DNA of 64,000 nt from Mayamaea pseudoterrestris (GCA_027923505.1 BROI01000001.1:776501-840500); one strand, 5' to 3'; positions 10,636 through 21,349 are shown, counted from the first letter of the stretch. Numbers and translations: made by a program. Notes: generated by a model not told the origin, from the sequence alone.

Positions 10636-12186
10636 TCAATCGTATTCATCGTACTCGTCCTGATCCGCATGCACAATTCCATCATAATCGTCGCTGTCGC
10701 CGCTGTTTGCCTGCTCATTCACTTCACCACCAACAGTATCGCGAATATACTCACCATACATGACTGCCAGGTCATGATCAACGTCAACACTCAGTAAAGC
10801 TTGCTGCGGCGCCGGCAGCAGACTCAGAAAGATACTTGGCGGATGCGTCAGCGCAAAGTACAGCAGCCGGCGCAACCAAACCTTGACGGGCCGCGCCTGC
10901 AAAAAGACTACCGACGGCGCTCCCAGCAACAAAATGGCGCGACTGGTAGGTGATCGACCACCAAAGTAGCCAAAGAATAGAAACAAGCAAATGGTTCGAA
11001 TAGTATCGGCCCAACTCACGTTAAAGTTGCGCTGCATTTTGCGGCGGAGCGTCGTCTTGACGCCGCCTTGGGCTACTTGGCGAATGCGCTGTCCGCGAAC
11101 CTCGCGCTCCTGTAGATTCAGCGTCTTGTGTGCTGGAGGAGTTGTTTCCGCCAAGAGTTCTTGATGCGATGCAGATTGGAATAGTTTGGTTTCCATGTCT
11201 TGACGTAACCGCGCAGCGCGTTCCTTGACGAGAAGCGTTGGCGACACTGGCGTTGAAGAATGCGTTGACCTACTAAAGTCTGCTTCATCGTTTTCCTCTT
11301 CACCATCAGCATTAACATTCTCTACTTGCTGCTGCTGCTGTTCCTCCTGCGCCATGAGCATGGCATTTTGGTACATGGCCGCCTCGGTTGCGGCAAACGC
11401 ATCGAGCAACTGACTGGGTGTCAGCTCCTCCAGCTTGGCTTCCGATACAATGGCCGATTTGACGTCAATGGGCGGAATCATGTCCAATACAAGAGTCAGC
11501 TTGCTGGAAGATGCTGCTTCCGGTTCGTCGTCGTCGTCTTCGTCGTCGTCATCATCCATCAGCTCATCCACCAGCAACTCATCCGAAAGTATTTTCGGTC
11601 CCAGTTTCAGTTGCAACATTGACACTGGCGGTCGTCCGGGAAGTTGTTTAGAAAGGGATGCTTTCAAAAAGCCCACGGATCGACTCCGATGTGCCGTGAT
11701 TTCCAGCGAGTGATCCAAGACGGAACATTGCAGCATGGTGGTGACATTGATTGGAACGGGTTCGTTGGATAATGCGGAATGTAGTGGCTTGGAATTGTCT
11801 ATTGTAGTAGATTGATCATCTTTGTTATCATCATTTTCAATATGTTCATCTTCGTCACTGTCGCTTTCGTCTTGTGCAGCGGAAGATTGAGTCGTTGAAG
11901 TTTGCGTGATCACAGTCTCTGCCTCGTCATCGACATCGACATCGTCATCGTCGTCGTCTTCAAGAGCTCCACCCCGGACACGAAAAATGTAAGAAATATC
12001 AATTAAAGTTCTGCTCCGAGGATGAGGACTGCTTTTTGACGATATTGGTCCAAGTCGTATATGCCGCTGAAGAGCAATGGATGATGATGTATGAAAAGAA
12101 ATACGAGTCGAATTCGATGAAGGCAACGCGACGGCGAGCAGTAACATTGCCAGTTTTGCTACTGGCTGAAATTTTCGTCGGCTCAT
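10636..12186 (-). CDS. Herp-like secretory-pathway protein with UBL domain and membrane tail
   Basis: 516 aa, single exon. The N-terminus has a basic start and a hydrophobic signal (LAMLLLAVALPSSNS). Two strongly acidic stretches flank a ubiquitin-like segment at about 145-240; its SVGFLKASLSKQLPGRP resembles the Herp/HERPUD pattern SVGHLKAHLSRVYPERP. The UBL is split by an Asp/Glu-rich insert. A Gln run (QQQQQ), then a basic segment and two hydrophobic stretches (TICLFLFFGYFGG, FALTHPPSIFLSLL) follow, with an acidic C-tail. Herp proteins work in ER-associated degradation, which would fit, but the signal-peptide plus UBL order differs from Herp, where the UBL is cytosolic and N-terminal. The role is inference. 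Confidence 0.5.
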   Translation of the reverse strand: MSRRKFQPVAKLAMLLLAVALPSSNSTRISFHTSSSIALQRHIRLGPISSKSSPHPRSRTLIDISYIFRVRGGALEDDDDDDVDVDDEAETVITQTSTTQSSAAQDESDSDEDEHIENDDNKDDQSTTIDNSKPLHSALSNEPVPINVTTMLQCSVLDHSLEITAHRSRSVGFLKASLSKQLPGRPPVSMLQLKLGPKILSDELLVDELMDDDDDEDDDDEPEAASSSKLTLVLDMIPPIDVKSAIVSEAKLEELTPSQLLDAFAATEAAMYQNAMLMAQEEQQQQQVENVNADGEEENDEADFSRSTHSSTPVSPTLLVKERAARLRQDMETKLFQSASHQELLAETTPPAHKTLNLQEREVRGQRIRQVAQGGVKTTLRRKMQRNFNVSWADTIRTICLFLFFGYFGGRSPTSRAILLLGAPSVVFLQARPVKVWLRRLLYFALTHPPSIFLSLLPAPQQALLSVDVDHDLAVMYGEYIRDTVGGEVNEQANSGDSDDYDGIVHADQDEYDEYD

Positions 12187-12787
12187 TCTGATTCTGTATT
12201 CTCTGCTGTATCTATTCTATACTAAGTATCGCTCTTGACGATATCTTGATTTTCTTGTCTTGTCGTCTCTCGCAAAACTCCATTCGTCGTTTCGTCATGG
12301 CGCGTTTCTGCGGCTGCCGGCGCGGCACGTGTAACATCGTACCGGTACTGAACGAGTCGCATGGGTAACCCTAGCCGTAAGTGTCGCACCGCACGATTCG
12401 CGCGCGCAACGCCTTTGGACGACACTCTGCATCCGTTTGTTCCGTCCGAAGCGAGCTCCGATCCTTGACCTATACCTATTGTCGCATCTCCGCTATACTC
12501 TTTGACTATCGTTAACATGAAGTTTGCGTCCGGTAAGCATTGATGCGAGCGAGCGAGAGAAATTTGCCTTCGACACGAGTTGGAATTTTGCAACGGCTGG
12601 ATTTTCCCTCCGTGTCACGCTTGGAATAGAATTTGCAATCATCATGGAGAAGCTCTGGCTGGAACTGTATCGCTCCTTGTAGGTGCTGATGTCCTTTAGA
12701 TAATCAGGAGCTTGCATTCTGACTTGCCCTCGTTTCTTCTTTTTTACTTCAAATTATGTTTCACCATGATGCGCCACTACACACTAC
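12187..12787. promoter_or_regulatory. Divergent promoter region, Herp-like / aspartic protease
   Basis: About 600 bp between two divergent genes. It holds the 10-bp palindrome GTACCGGTAC at 12339-12348 containing the TACCGGTA core seen upstream of other genes in this window. A minus-strand ORF of about 120 codons (12222-12593) looks incidental. Confidence 0.5.
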
Positions 12788-14088
12788 ATGCATCGTCACA
12801 CAAACACCTTAGCCACTCTTGCCTTGATTCTTTCGACACTCGCCGCCACAACTGTTTCGGCTGCGACGACGATTCCCTTGCTCAAGGTTCCCGACGAGGA
12901 AATTATTCAGGCGCATCTAAAAAAGCAAGCCGACTATGTCACGAAACTGCTCCACCAACCAGTCTTGCGCGGCGCCGTGAGTGCTCTTGCGGATCAACCG
13001 GAGGCCATTACCATCAAGGACTACGCCAACGCCCAATACTATGGCGTTGTGAGCATTGGAAGTCCTCCGCAGTCATTTTCCGTCATTTTTGATACCGGCA
13101 GCAGCAACTTGTGGGTCCCCAAGGTTGGATGCTCGCACTGCGGCATACCGTTCATTGGTCAGAAGTCAAAGTATGATCACGACTTGTCTAAATCGTATGC
13201 GGAGGATGGAGGCATCTTTGACATTATGTATGGCAGCGGCAGTGTCAATGGATACTTTTCGCAGGATACAGTCACTCTGGCGGAAGACTTGGCCGTCCAG
13301 GGCCAACGATTCGCCGAGGTGCAGGATGCCGGTGGCTTGGGCATGGCCTACTTGCTTGGCAAGTTTGATGGTATCTTGGGAATGGGATTCACAAGCATTA
13401 GCATTGACAATACGCCCACTGTGTTTGAAAATATGATTCAGCAGAATCTGGTCGATCAACCAATGTTTTCCTTTTACCTTGGAGATAACATGCCTGGTGA
13501 GCTAATGCTTGGCGGATATGATCCCAGCAAGTTTACCGGCGAGTTAACGACGGTCAAGTTGCTGAGTGCCACGTACTGGGAGATTGGATTGGATGCCGTC
13601 GTCGCTGGCGATTACAGCGCCGATCCAAACGCCGATGGTTCGCCGTTGACGGCCATTGTTGATACTGGAACGAGTCTCATGGTTGGACCAAAGGATCAGG
13701 TGACCAAGCTCGCCAAGGCGGTGGGAGCGACGGCCAATTTCATGGGACAGTACAGCGTGGACTGCAGCAAGTTGGATAGCATGCCGGATATTGTCTTTTT
13801 TATTGATGGAAACGAGTACACGATTCCAGGAGCTAGTGCCGTCATTCAGGCTCAGGGAACATGCCTATTTGCTTTCATGGGAGTCGACTTTCCAAAGTAA
13901 GTGAAATTGATGAGGAGTTTGATCGTCTTGGGGCGTGCTGTCGTTTTGTCCTCGCTCACTCACGTTCGCTTTCTCTATTTCCGCACAGGCCCGGCCCGCA
14001 GTGGATTCTTGGAGACGTTTTCATGCGCCAGTATTACACGGTCTTTAACTACCTCGACCAGACTGTTCAGTTTGCCAAGGCGGTTTAA
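12788..14088 (+). CDS. Cathepsin D-like pepsin-family aspartic protease
   Basis: Secreted or vacuolar A1-family endopeptidase, 402 aa. Exons 12788-13896 and 13989-14088, joined in phase 2 (donor AAA|GTAAGT, acceptor CACAG|GCCCGG). Signal peptide about 1-25 (LALILSTLAATTVSA), a propeptide to about residue 75, then the mature enzyme. Both catalytic motifs are intact: FDTGSSNLW (Asp102) and VDTGTSLM (Asp292). YGSGSVNGYFSQDTV is the active-site flap region. The short second exon restores the conserved WILGDVFMRQYYTVF end, which is good support for the splice. Conserved cysteine pair in VGCSHCGI. It most resembles the cathepsin D/saccharopepsin branch; final location (vacuole versus outside) is not visible. 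Confidence 0.93.
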
Positions 14089-14413
14089 ACGGTCCGACTG
14101 CAAGGGAATGAATAAATGAATTGGTAATTGGAGAGCCAAATATGCATACGTACAATAAAGAAAGAAACGGGCATGTGCAAGTGCTTTTCGCTTCTTTTAA
14201 ACATACGACTACTAGTAATAGGCGCGATATGCATGTTACATTATTTAGTTCTATCGATTTTGACGCGAACATGGACGACTATACTGTAGATTTTGCATTG
14301 CGTCTTTTACAAATATTACATCATCCTTTCACTAGCATTATTGTTCAAATCGCTCCGACCATCCACCATTAAACTACATATACTTCCAAAGTCAAACATC
14401 CCCAAATCGCATT
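14089..14413. other. Convergent 3' flanks
   Basis: Short region between the converging 3' ends of the protease and the THH1-like gene. AATAAA-type sequences follow the protease stop (about 14110 and 14154). No gene seen. Confidence 0.5.
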
Positions 14414-15442
14414 CTATACATCCGCCGTCGGCACCTTTTGATAGGAAGCGCCATTTGGACCCGTACTCGTCGTCGTTCCACTTTGCTGTCCACTCGATGC
14501 GCTAAAGCGACTCTGCAGAATGTAAAGCATCAACACCAAAATCGTCAACTCACTCCAATACTTGACAACTGTATACGCATCCCAAATCTCATGCGAAAAC
14601 GCCTTTTGCACCGTTCCATGCTTTTGCCAAAAGAGCAGCAACATACTCGCAAAGACCGTCTCCAGCAAGGCCCGCGTCACAAAGAACAAGTTACCCGTCA
14701 CGGTGATCCACACGATGCGTCTCACTTGCGCCTCGGTGCTGACTTGGTTAATGGCGCCAAGCGTTTGCAGCACGGTGCGAAACCGATGCGAAAAAATGGT
14801 AATTTCGCACACGCACACCAGCGACACGACTGCTAAAACGACGGAATGCACCAGTATCATGCCTTCCGTCGAGTAGACGCGCGCCAAGAACAAGGCGCAG
14901 TTGAGCAGTTCAATGATTGCCAGTGCGCCCACCAAAAAGAAGAATGTCGTCATGGGCAAGTTTCGTCGCGCGCCCGGCGTAAAGTACTTTTTCAAAATGT
15001 CGGCCCAGTATACCAAGATGAGTATGAAAATGGAAAAAAGCGTCAGCGATCCCGCCGTGACTACCAGCTCCGACAGCGCCGCTCCAATCCATACGCGCGA
15101 TGGTTTCGTCCAGCTAAAGACGGGCACTGGCGTATAGGATGGCTGCTGCCAAGCGGCAAGTGGCACTAGAAACCAAAGGGCGCGCAGCAATGAGGTTGCC
15201 AATATGAGAGAGTAAAAGGCTGTCACGACGGTAGTTTCGCCGCCGCCGCTGCTGCTACTGGCGCTGCTTGCTGTCGTGGCGCCGCCGGAACGAGGACGAC
15301 CGCTCAAACGCTTGGCGGAGACAATGGCCGTCACCAAGTAGGCGAGGCCAGTGATAATGTCAAAGTAGGTTTCAAATGCAGTTTCGCCTTGGAAAGGAGC
15401 CATGGCGTCTCCGCCGTCGTCGTAATGATGGGATGGAGACAT
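14414..15442 (-). CDS. THH1/TOM1/TOM3-domain seven-TM protein
   Basis: 342 aa, single exon, with seven hydrophobic helices. The order and composition match the THH1/TOM1/TOM3 domain, in particular the helix IFILILVYWADIL, which parallels the YFAE/LFWAEI helix of plant TOM1. In plants these proteins sit in vacuolar and other endomembranes, and TOM1/TOM3 are known as host factors for tobamovirus replication; their normal cellular role is poorly defined. Both termini are Ser/Gly/Thr-rich and probably cytosolic. A low-complexity loop (GGATTASSASSSSGGGE) follows the first helix. Divergently arranged with the MRS2-type gene. Confidence 0.78.
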   Translation of the reverse strand: MSPSHHYDDGGDAMAPFQGETAFETYFDIITGLAYLVTAIVSAKRLSGRPRSGGATTASSASSSSGGGETTVVTAFYSLILATSLLRALWFLVPLAAWQQPSYTPVPVFSWTKPSRVWIGAALSELVVTAGSLTLFSIFILILVYWADILKKYFTPGARRNLPMTTFFFLVGALAIIELLNCALFLARVYSTEGMILVHSVVLAVVSLVCVCEITIFSHRFRTVLQTLGAINQVSTEAQVRRIVWITVTGNLFFVTRALLETVFASMLLLFWQKHGTVQKAFSHEIWDAYTVVKYWSELTILVLMLYILQSRFSASSGQQSGTTTSTGPNGASYQKVPTADV

Positions 15443-15903
15443 GATTGTTACTGCAATTGTATAATAGCTGTCGTCGGGTCGGGTTCGGTGGAGGATGAAT
15501 CCAAAAAATGCTCAAGTGCAACTACTACCGCAGGCGACGAGAACCTTTCCCCTTCAATCCAATCAATCAGCACTTCTGACCAGCCGATCAGTCAGCTGCT
15601 TGGAGCAAGTAGAATCCAAACGCAACGAGATGCAAGGATTTTGATTGTGGCGTTGCCAGCCAGCGCGACGGCGCGGCATCGTCGTCATCGTCGTTGATTG
15701 CGCGGTTCGTGAGGTCGATGATTGCGCGTCGTTCCGGTACTCAACTCGTCGATTACCGCTCCGACTTTTTCGCATCACATCGGTGCCGACGAACCAAGAT
15801 CACTTTCGTTTTCGAAATTATTTGTGAAAAGGAGCTTCGCATATTCCCCCTCCACAAACAGCTGCCACCAAGAGAAGATCTACTGAAAAGCAGTTAGGTA
15901 ACC
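15443..15903. promoter_or_regulatory. Divergent intergenic region THH1-like / MRS2-like
   Basis: Shared upstream region of two divergent genes. No recognisable element and no convincing ORF. Confidence 0.45.
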
Positions 15904-17920
15904 ATGGAAGCCCTGCGTCAAGCGACAGCAAAAAGGTCAATGCGTCGATGGAAAGACTCGATCGACCTACCGGTACGTTGCCATGATGGAAGATGGAATG
16001 CTCCATGAGCGGGCGACGATGCATCACATTGATGACGATCTGCTTTTTCCGACAGCCACAGCCACAGCCCACAAATGGTGCACATGCTGATCCAGATGTC
16101 GCTACCATTCTGCAAGACAGACTTCAAGAGTTAGAAATTTTCGAGCTGACAAAGGATGGGCACATTGAATACCATAGCTTGACGGTGCGTGGACTCTACA
16201 AGTACGTACTGGATTCCATTGTCGCCCTACGGCATCAAGTTACGTCGAACCTTGCCAGTGTCAATGATGAAGATGATAATGATGATGTTGATGACGTTAA
16301 AGCAAAGGAGGAGGAGTCTAAGAATGTCTTTGGATCACCACTAGCATCGCCCATTGTTCTCGGCGCGTTGGTTCCACCGGTTCATCTTGGAACGACTACA
16401 CCCGCCAAACCTCCGGCAAGCACCGACAACAAGACCAGCAACAAGCCAGAGCAGCGAAACAAGAAGCGCAACAAGAACAAGCGAAACCGATCGCGGTCGC
16501 GGAATGTCACGTACCACGAACGGCTCGGTGGCTTTTTGCATCCGCGCGACATGCGTCGGCTCACCACGCCAGTGTCTTCCAGCAACGAGCCGGAAATCAT
16601 GGTGCGACGGCACGTGATGCTGTTCAACTTTAATCCAGTGCGGGCAATGTAAGTGAAAGATATCAAGATGTACACTTAATACACTTGCATTTCAAGAGTT
16701 GACTGACTACTTGCTGCCTGATCCTGATCATTCACAGCGTTACTCGTGATCGCATGCTTCTCGTCTTGCCGGAAAATAAGCTGGAAGCGGACTGGATCAT
16801 TGACCACTTGGTAAACCAAATTCAAGGCAAGCCGGCTGCTATTCCGGAAAAGGAAACGAACAAGGCTTCCGACGATGGCGAAAATTGTGATAAGATAAAG
16901 AGTGGCATTCACGGTCAGCCGGGGCATGCTTCCGCAAGGAATGTGTTTGGTAAGCTCAAGATACAGTCGACTCGATTCATGCGATCCGAAACGGAGCTGA
17001 CTGCGGACGAAAGCGAGGAAGGCGATAACGGCAGCTCCTACCGAAGCACTGACGGTGGCAAGAACATTAACGATGACGATACCGATGAAGAGGAGTGGGA
17101 CGAAATGAGACGGAATGACTGGATAAAGTTACCCTTTGAGTTGCAGTGCCTTGATTCAGTCCTCTTTTGCGTTAACGAGCTCCATGAGAAGGATACGAAG
17201 GAACTTGTGGACGATTCGTCAGAGTACTTTAACTTTATGGTGAAGCAGAATAAGAATCTCGGTGGAGATCACTTTCGAATCATTCGATGTATCAAGGATG
17301 GTCGCCAGGAAGTGGCATCTCGAGTTAAAGGCTTTTGCGCATCGTTGACTCGTATTTTGAATGAAGGTAAGTAAGTAGTGTGCATCTGGCACATCGCTCT
17401 CATTCCAACTCACGTACACTCACCTTTTCAAAATCTTCATACAGACGAAGATATGGCTTTGATGAATCTTTCAAGACTCTTGACACATCCACAAAATTTT
17501 GTCAGGCCAGTCTCGCAGGAGGTGCTGGAAAATGAATCGGAGGAGCCAGAACTGATTCTTGAGTCGCATTTGCAAGCTGGGTTTTCGCTAATGAACACAC
17601 TTGAATTGATTGATGGTCAGGTTGAGTCAGCATCGGATTATTATGAGCAACAGCTGGACTCAACTCGAAACAAGATTTTGCTTGCGAATATGCTCTTGAC
17701 AACGGGTTCGTTCTGCTTGACCGCTGCGGCAGTTGTGGGTTCATTCTACGGAATGAATGTAGGTGTGCCGGGAGAAGGGGAACAAGGCTTCTTCACGCCT
17801 ATCGTAGTTGCTACCATGGGTGGGTCGCTGCTCCTCGGATTGATTATACTCTTCGTCTTAGCTGCAACTGGCACGATTCAGAGGACTGCAGTTTATGCTA
17901 TCGACGATGACGACATGTAA
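15904..17920 (+). CDS. MRS2/CorA-family magnesium transporter
   Basis: Two-TM Mg2+ channel subunit. Four exons: 15904-15972, 16056-16648, 16738-17366 and 17445-17920, all with GT-AG ends (GTACGT, GTAAGT, GTAAGT donors), total 588 aa. Splicing at 16648/16738 restores VRAIVTRDRMLLVLPE, the conserved MRS2 strand. PFELQCLD, RNKILLANMLL and the pore motif YGMN (GMN at about 533-535) are intact, followed by a second TM helix. The loop after GMN is acidic (GEGEQG), as usual. A long Lys/Arg-rich insert (NKKRNKNKRNRSRSR) and acidic stretches are additions to the soluble domain. Exon 1 (MEALRQATAKRSMRRW) is basic and might be organellar targeting; an alternative unspliced start exists at 15993. Confidence 0.88.
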
Positions 17921-18028
17921 ATAAGTGCTAGTCGGGAGGGAGTGCCCTAGGTACAGATGTGATTGCGTCGAGTATCGAACTGAAGATAGCTATACAGTTA
18001 CTGATAAGTTCCCATTATATACTCATGA

Positions 18029-19306
18029 TCAAGCGATTGCCGTTATTCGACCATCCGTCCTTGCAGCCGTCTGATTGTCGTACCGAATGGCGTCGCCTGC
18101 CGCCAGTGTCGCTGCAAAGTAGGCTTCCATGCGACGAAGCAGGTCAGTGTGACTCTTCTTGACGCACGCAACGTTCGACCAAACATGTATGTCAAAGTAA
18201 TCGAGCCAGCAGTCAGTCAATCGCCAAAGATTCCCTGCCGTTCCCGCCCAGTAACAAACGAAATCCTTGGCGTGAAGGTCGCGAAGGACTCCACTGAGTG
18301 TCTGCTGCTTCCAAGCACCCTTCCAGTTGTATTCAAACTCCAAGTACAAGACATTTGCCAAGGAATCACCAGCACCCGCGAGCACGGCGCCGTCGTAACC
18401 TTCCACGTCAATGCTTAGGAAATCAATGGCACTCGAGTTTTTTGTGACAACGTGTTCCTTGACGTAGGTATCGAGTTTATACATTGGCACTTCCGTACAG
18501 TGAGCGGCTTTCTTGCCGTCACGAGCGTTACAGTCAGCCATTCCTTGACCTTCCGTTCCAACGTTTGCATTGGGAAAGAGTGCCGTTCCGTCGGCGTAAG
18601 ACATTGCGGCGTTGACGACATGCAAGCTTGATTTGTAGTCCATGGCATCGGTGGTGCGAAAGAGTTCCTTGGCGGTTCCTGGCATTGCTTCCACGCAATA
18701 CACGTCAACGTTTGCTTCCGGCATGTTTGATGGAATATCAAAGTTTGCGTCAAACGCTTGGTTGCAGTTTCCGCCATCACCAACTGGTTTGCCATTGAAA
18801 AAGGCATCGCGCCAAAGATCCTTGTCGTAGGATGCATTCATGCTGAGCATGCGCATCGTATTGACGGCATCCATCGCCTTGTTGCAACCGACGTAAATGG
18901 CTTGTCGGTGTCCAGTAGCCTTGGTTTCCGTGTAGTAATCGTGAAGCCATTTCGCCTCGGGGCATCGCGTTGCATATGAGAACGAACACAGTCCTCCCCT
19001 TTTGAACGGCTTGTCGCGAAACTGTAGGCATTCCTCCCGAGGAAGCTGTTTTTCGATAATTGCAAGCTGACTCGCACTGCATGTATATACAGAGTCAGTG
19101 TCAGTGTCAAACAATTCAGTTGTAGTCGCCACCTTGTCGTCCTCAACCAAAATTCTCTCGGAGTGTATCTCGGCAAAACTTGTATCGTTCCATTCGTTTT
19201 GGAGATTATCGATCATATTAAGGTAGCCCAAAAGGCTCCCAACTGATATTACGAGAATCACTAGCATCCATAGCATGTTCTTCATGTGTCGTCGTAAATA
19301 TGGCAT
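18029..19306 (-). CDS. FkbM-family methyltransferase, type II membrane protein
   Basis: 425 aa, single exon. Signal anchor at about 9-28 (NMLWMLVILVISVGSLLGYL) then a Cys-containing lumenal region. The FkbM/Methyltransf_21 signature appears as VDVYCVEAMPGT, a LDTYV segment and IDFLSIDVEGYDGAVLAGAG. Such enzymes transfer a methyl group from S-adenosylmethionine, often to sugar hydroxyls. Membrane topology suggests the Golgi or ER lumen. Most of the predicted protein fits typical eukaryotic-algal FkbM proteins; the acceptor cannot be deduced. A second, more diverged FkbM-like gene lies at 27363. Confidence 0.8.
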   Translation of the reverse strand: MPYLRRHMKNMLWMLVILVISVGSLLGYLNMIDNLQNEWNDTSFAEIHSERILVEDDKVATTTELFDTDTDSVYTCSASQLAIIEKQLPREECLQFRDKPFKRGGLCSFSYATRCPEAKWLHDYYTETKATGHRQAIYVGCNKAMDAVNTMRMLSMNASYDKDLWRDAFFNGKPVGDGGNCNQAFDANFDIPSNMPEANVDVYCVEAMPGTAKELFRTTDAMDYKSSLHVVNAAMSYADGTALFPNANVGTEGQGMADCNARDGKKAAHCTEVPMYKLDTYVKEHVVTKNSSAIDFLSIDVEGYDGAVLAGAGDSLANVLYLEFEYNWKGAWKQQTLSGVLRDLHAKDFVCYWAGTAGNLWRLTDCWLDYFDIHVWSNVACVKKSHTDLLRRMEAYFAATLAAGDAIRYDNQTAARTDGRITAIA

Positions 19307-19657
19307 GTTATCAGACGATGACGAGAGTACTGTACCAAGTTCCGATGATGGTCTGGTCTTTGTGATGGTCTTTTTGGAACGAACTTCGAATGACCGCTTG
19401 CTCTTGGGATTACCGGAGCGACGGATTTGACTACTACGCCGACTGCCTACCGAACGGTATGAACCGCTGCAACTAGGCCGATAGACTTATTTTCTTTAGT
19501 TTTTGCGACACTTTAATGAAACCATTAACTTTGGTTATAATATGCATATCCAAAAACGAAGCACGATGACCAGACTATGGCATACTTGCCAAGGTCGGAA
19601 AAAGACCATCCATGGCAATTCATTTATTTTTCCTTTTTCAAAGTCTCATTTGCAAAC
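19307..19657. other. Intergenic, upstream of FkbM gene
   Basis: No gene seen. Upstream of the minus-strand FkbM gene and downstream of the LRR gene's stop. Confidence 0.5.
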
Positions 19658-20905
19658 CTAATGCATGGCATAACTCTGAAACATGCGCTTGACAGGCTCA
19701 CTCAGCTCCGCTGCATCATCCGCATCAGCCGGCGTGATCATAATACGTGGAACAGCGTATGGCGCCATGGGTAGCGTATTTAATCGGCGGTTGCAGTAGC
19801 TAGGATTCTTGCGGATCAAGTGATACAAGCATCCCAAGTGGTCGCTCACCAAATTCAAAGCTTCGACAAAGAGTGGACGCGACTCGTCCGATCCAGCGCG
19901 ATTCAAACGCAACTGGAAGGTGAGCGCCTGCATGTATTCCGTGTTGGAATGTCCCTCGGGGACGTTGAATTCGTCCTGGTAGCGACTCAAGACGCCTTCT
20001 AGCTCCAAATTCAACAAGGTTTTATTGTCATGCATGGCATCCGCCAATGCATTCACTCCGCCTTCTGTAATGGCGACTCCGCTCAAATCCAAACTCGTCA
20101 GTGTCGTGTTGGTTCGAATGGCCGATGCAAATGAATACAAGGCATCGTCTGACAACTGGTTATGCTTCAAATCCAGCAGCGACAACGTCTTGTTGCTACC
20201 TGGTGCAAGCTTCAACTGCTCCGCCATGACGTCGCAGTGATCGTCAATGAGCGCGCAACCTTCCAAATACATGCTTGTAATGGAAGTGCTACTCATGAGC
20301 AACGTCAACGCTTCCGGACTAAAGATTGGCTCCTTTTGTCCCAACTGACAGCGAATCGACAAGCACTTTAGCTTTGGCATGCACGCCCATCCCATGGCGA
20401 AAATGTCCATGCCCGCGTACGGCTGACTGCGCGGCAGTGTGAGCGTGACGCGCTCCAAGTTGGGATGCATGCGCATGGCTGCCGCCAGTTCCGGCTCCAA
20501 CGAAAGGTCGGCGAACCCCCAAAGCATGACCACTGTCAGTTTGTGAGCTTGCTGAATGAGTTTGGCGAGACGCGTGCCGGTGATTTGCTCGCACTCGCCG
20601 CGAAAGACGAATAGTTCCTGAAGGTTTGGCAACTGACCAATGGAGGTGAGGAGCGCGTCAATCTGCTCGTTCGTTAGAGTGTCCTCCAAGTCGTCTCCAC
20701 TCAAGTGAACATGAGAAATGACTTTATTCTTGGGTAGTAGTGTTGGAAAATCGTTGAGCTCCCATGTAGTAAATTCGGAAAGGATGGTGTTGGTGACTTC
20801 AATGCGAGTGAGTGTCGGGTCATTTTCGTGGAGGCGGTCGTTCAAATGCTTGGGGACTGGAGCCGCGGCGGCGTTTGGAGATTCGGGAAAAGCAGGAGCG
20901 GCCAT
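19658..20905 (-). CDS. LRR/RNI-like protein with LNRAG motif (paralogue of 1762-3237)
   Basis: 415 aa, single exon, start MAAPAFPES. Contains several regular RNI-type leucine-rich repeats, best seen in LSLLDLKHNQLSDDALYSF and LTSLDLSGVAITEGGVNAL. The C-terminal region has LRLNRAGSDE and then DHLGCLYHLIRKNPSYC, aligning with the corresponding block of the LRR protein at 1762-3237. No signal peptide, TM segment or catalytic domain. Likely a binding scaffold of a diatom-type family; ligand and process unknown. Confidence 0.8.
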   Translation of the reverse strand: MAAPAFPESPNAAAAPVPKHLNDRLHENDPTLTRIEVTNTILSEFTTWELNDFPTLLPKNKVISHVHLSGDDLEDTLTNEQIDALLTSIGQLPNLQELFVFRGECEQITGTRLAKLIQQAHKLTVVMLWGFADLSLEPELAAAMRMHPNLERVTLTLPRSQPYAGMDIFAMGWACMPKLKCLSIRCQLGQKEPIFSPEALTLLMSSTSITSMYLEGCALIDDHCDVMAEQLKLAPGSNKTLSLLDLKHNQLSDDALYSFASAIRTNTTLTSLDLSGVAITEGGVNALADAMHDNKTLLNLELEGVLSRYQDEFNVPEGHSNTEYMQALTFQLRLNRAGSDESRPLFVEALNLVSDHLGCLYHLIRKNPSYCNRRLNTLPMAPYAVPRIMITPADADDAAELSEPVKRMFQSYAMH

Positions 20906-21349
20906 GGTGTTGAGTTAATGTTGATGGAGGATATAGTCTTGCAAATCTGGATCAAAAATGTCCTGGTTTTGTCGTCGCCAAGCCCTCTCCTCGTTGATGT
21001 GCTTCTGGTTGGCCGTCTTCTTTGCAATCCTGTTGGTCCCGGATCGTGACCCTCCGAGCGGTCATACGAGTCATTTTCAATCGTTCATGACCCATGACGT
21101 CAAACTTCAATGAGACCAACTTCGAATACCACTCCGACTAAGCTTGGGACACGTGGACAGACGTGGAGCGTGACAGCTTGCGGTGACGCACACACGTTGC
21201 GGTTCCTTGAATCGGCAGGCCAGATTTTTCAACATCAGCGACGGGGGCCGACTTGTTCTTCCTCCTTCCATCGTTGCGGCATAAACCAGCGTCGACGCAG
21301 CTCTCACGCAAGCTTACAAATAATAGTCGCAGCACTATCAGCTAGCAGC
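20906..21349. promoter_or_regulatory. Divergent intergenic region LRR / DUG3-like, with CRE palindrome
   Basis: Upstream of both divergent genes. A perfect TGACGTCA palindrome lies at 21095-21102, the core of bZIP/CRE sites; TGACGT elements control CO2/cAMP-responsive genes in diatoms. Its activity here is only a possibility. Confidence 0.4.

Noticed and set aside
12222-12593. 123-codon minus-strand ORF in the divergent promoter
   Set aside because: No recognisable domain; occupies the shared upstream region of two well-supported genes.
15993-16652. Unspliced start of the MRS2-type gene at 15993
   Set aside because: Splicing from 15904-15972 to 16056 uses a GTACGT donor and a good acceptor and keeps phase; the unspliced N-terminus is unremarkable. 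It remains possible.
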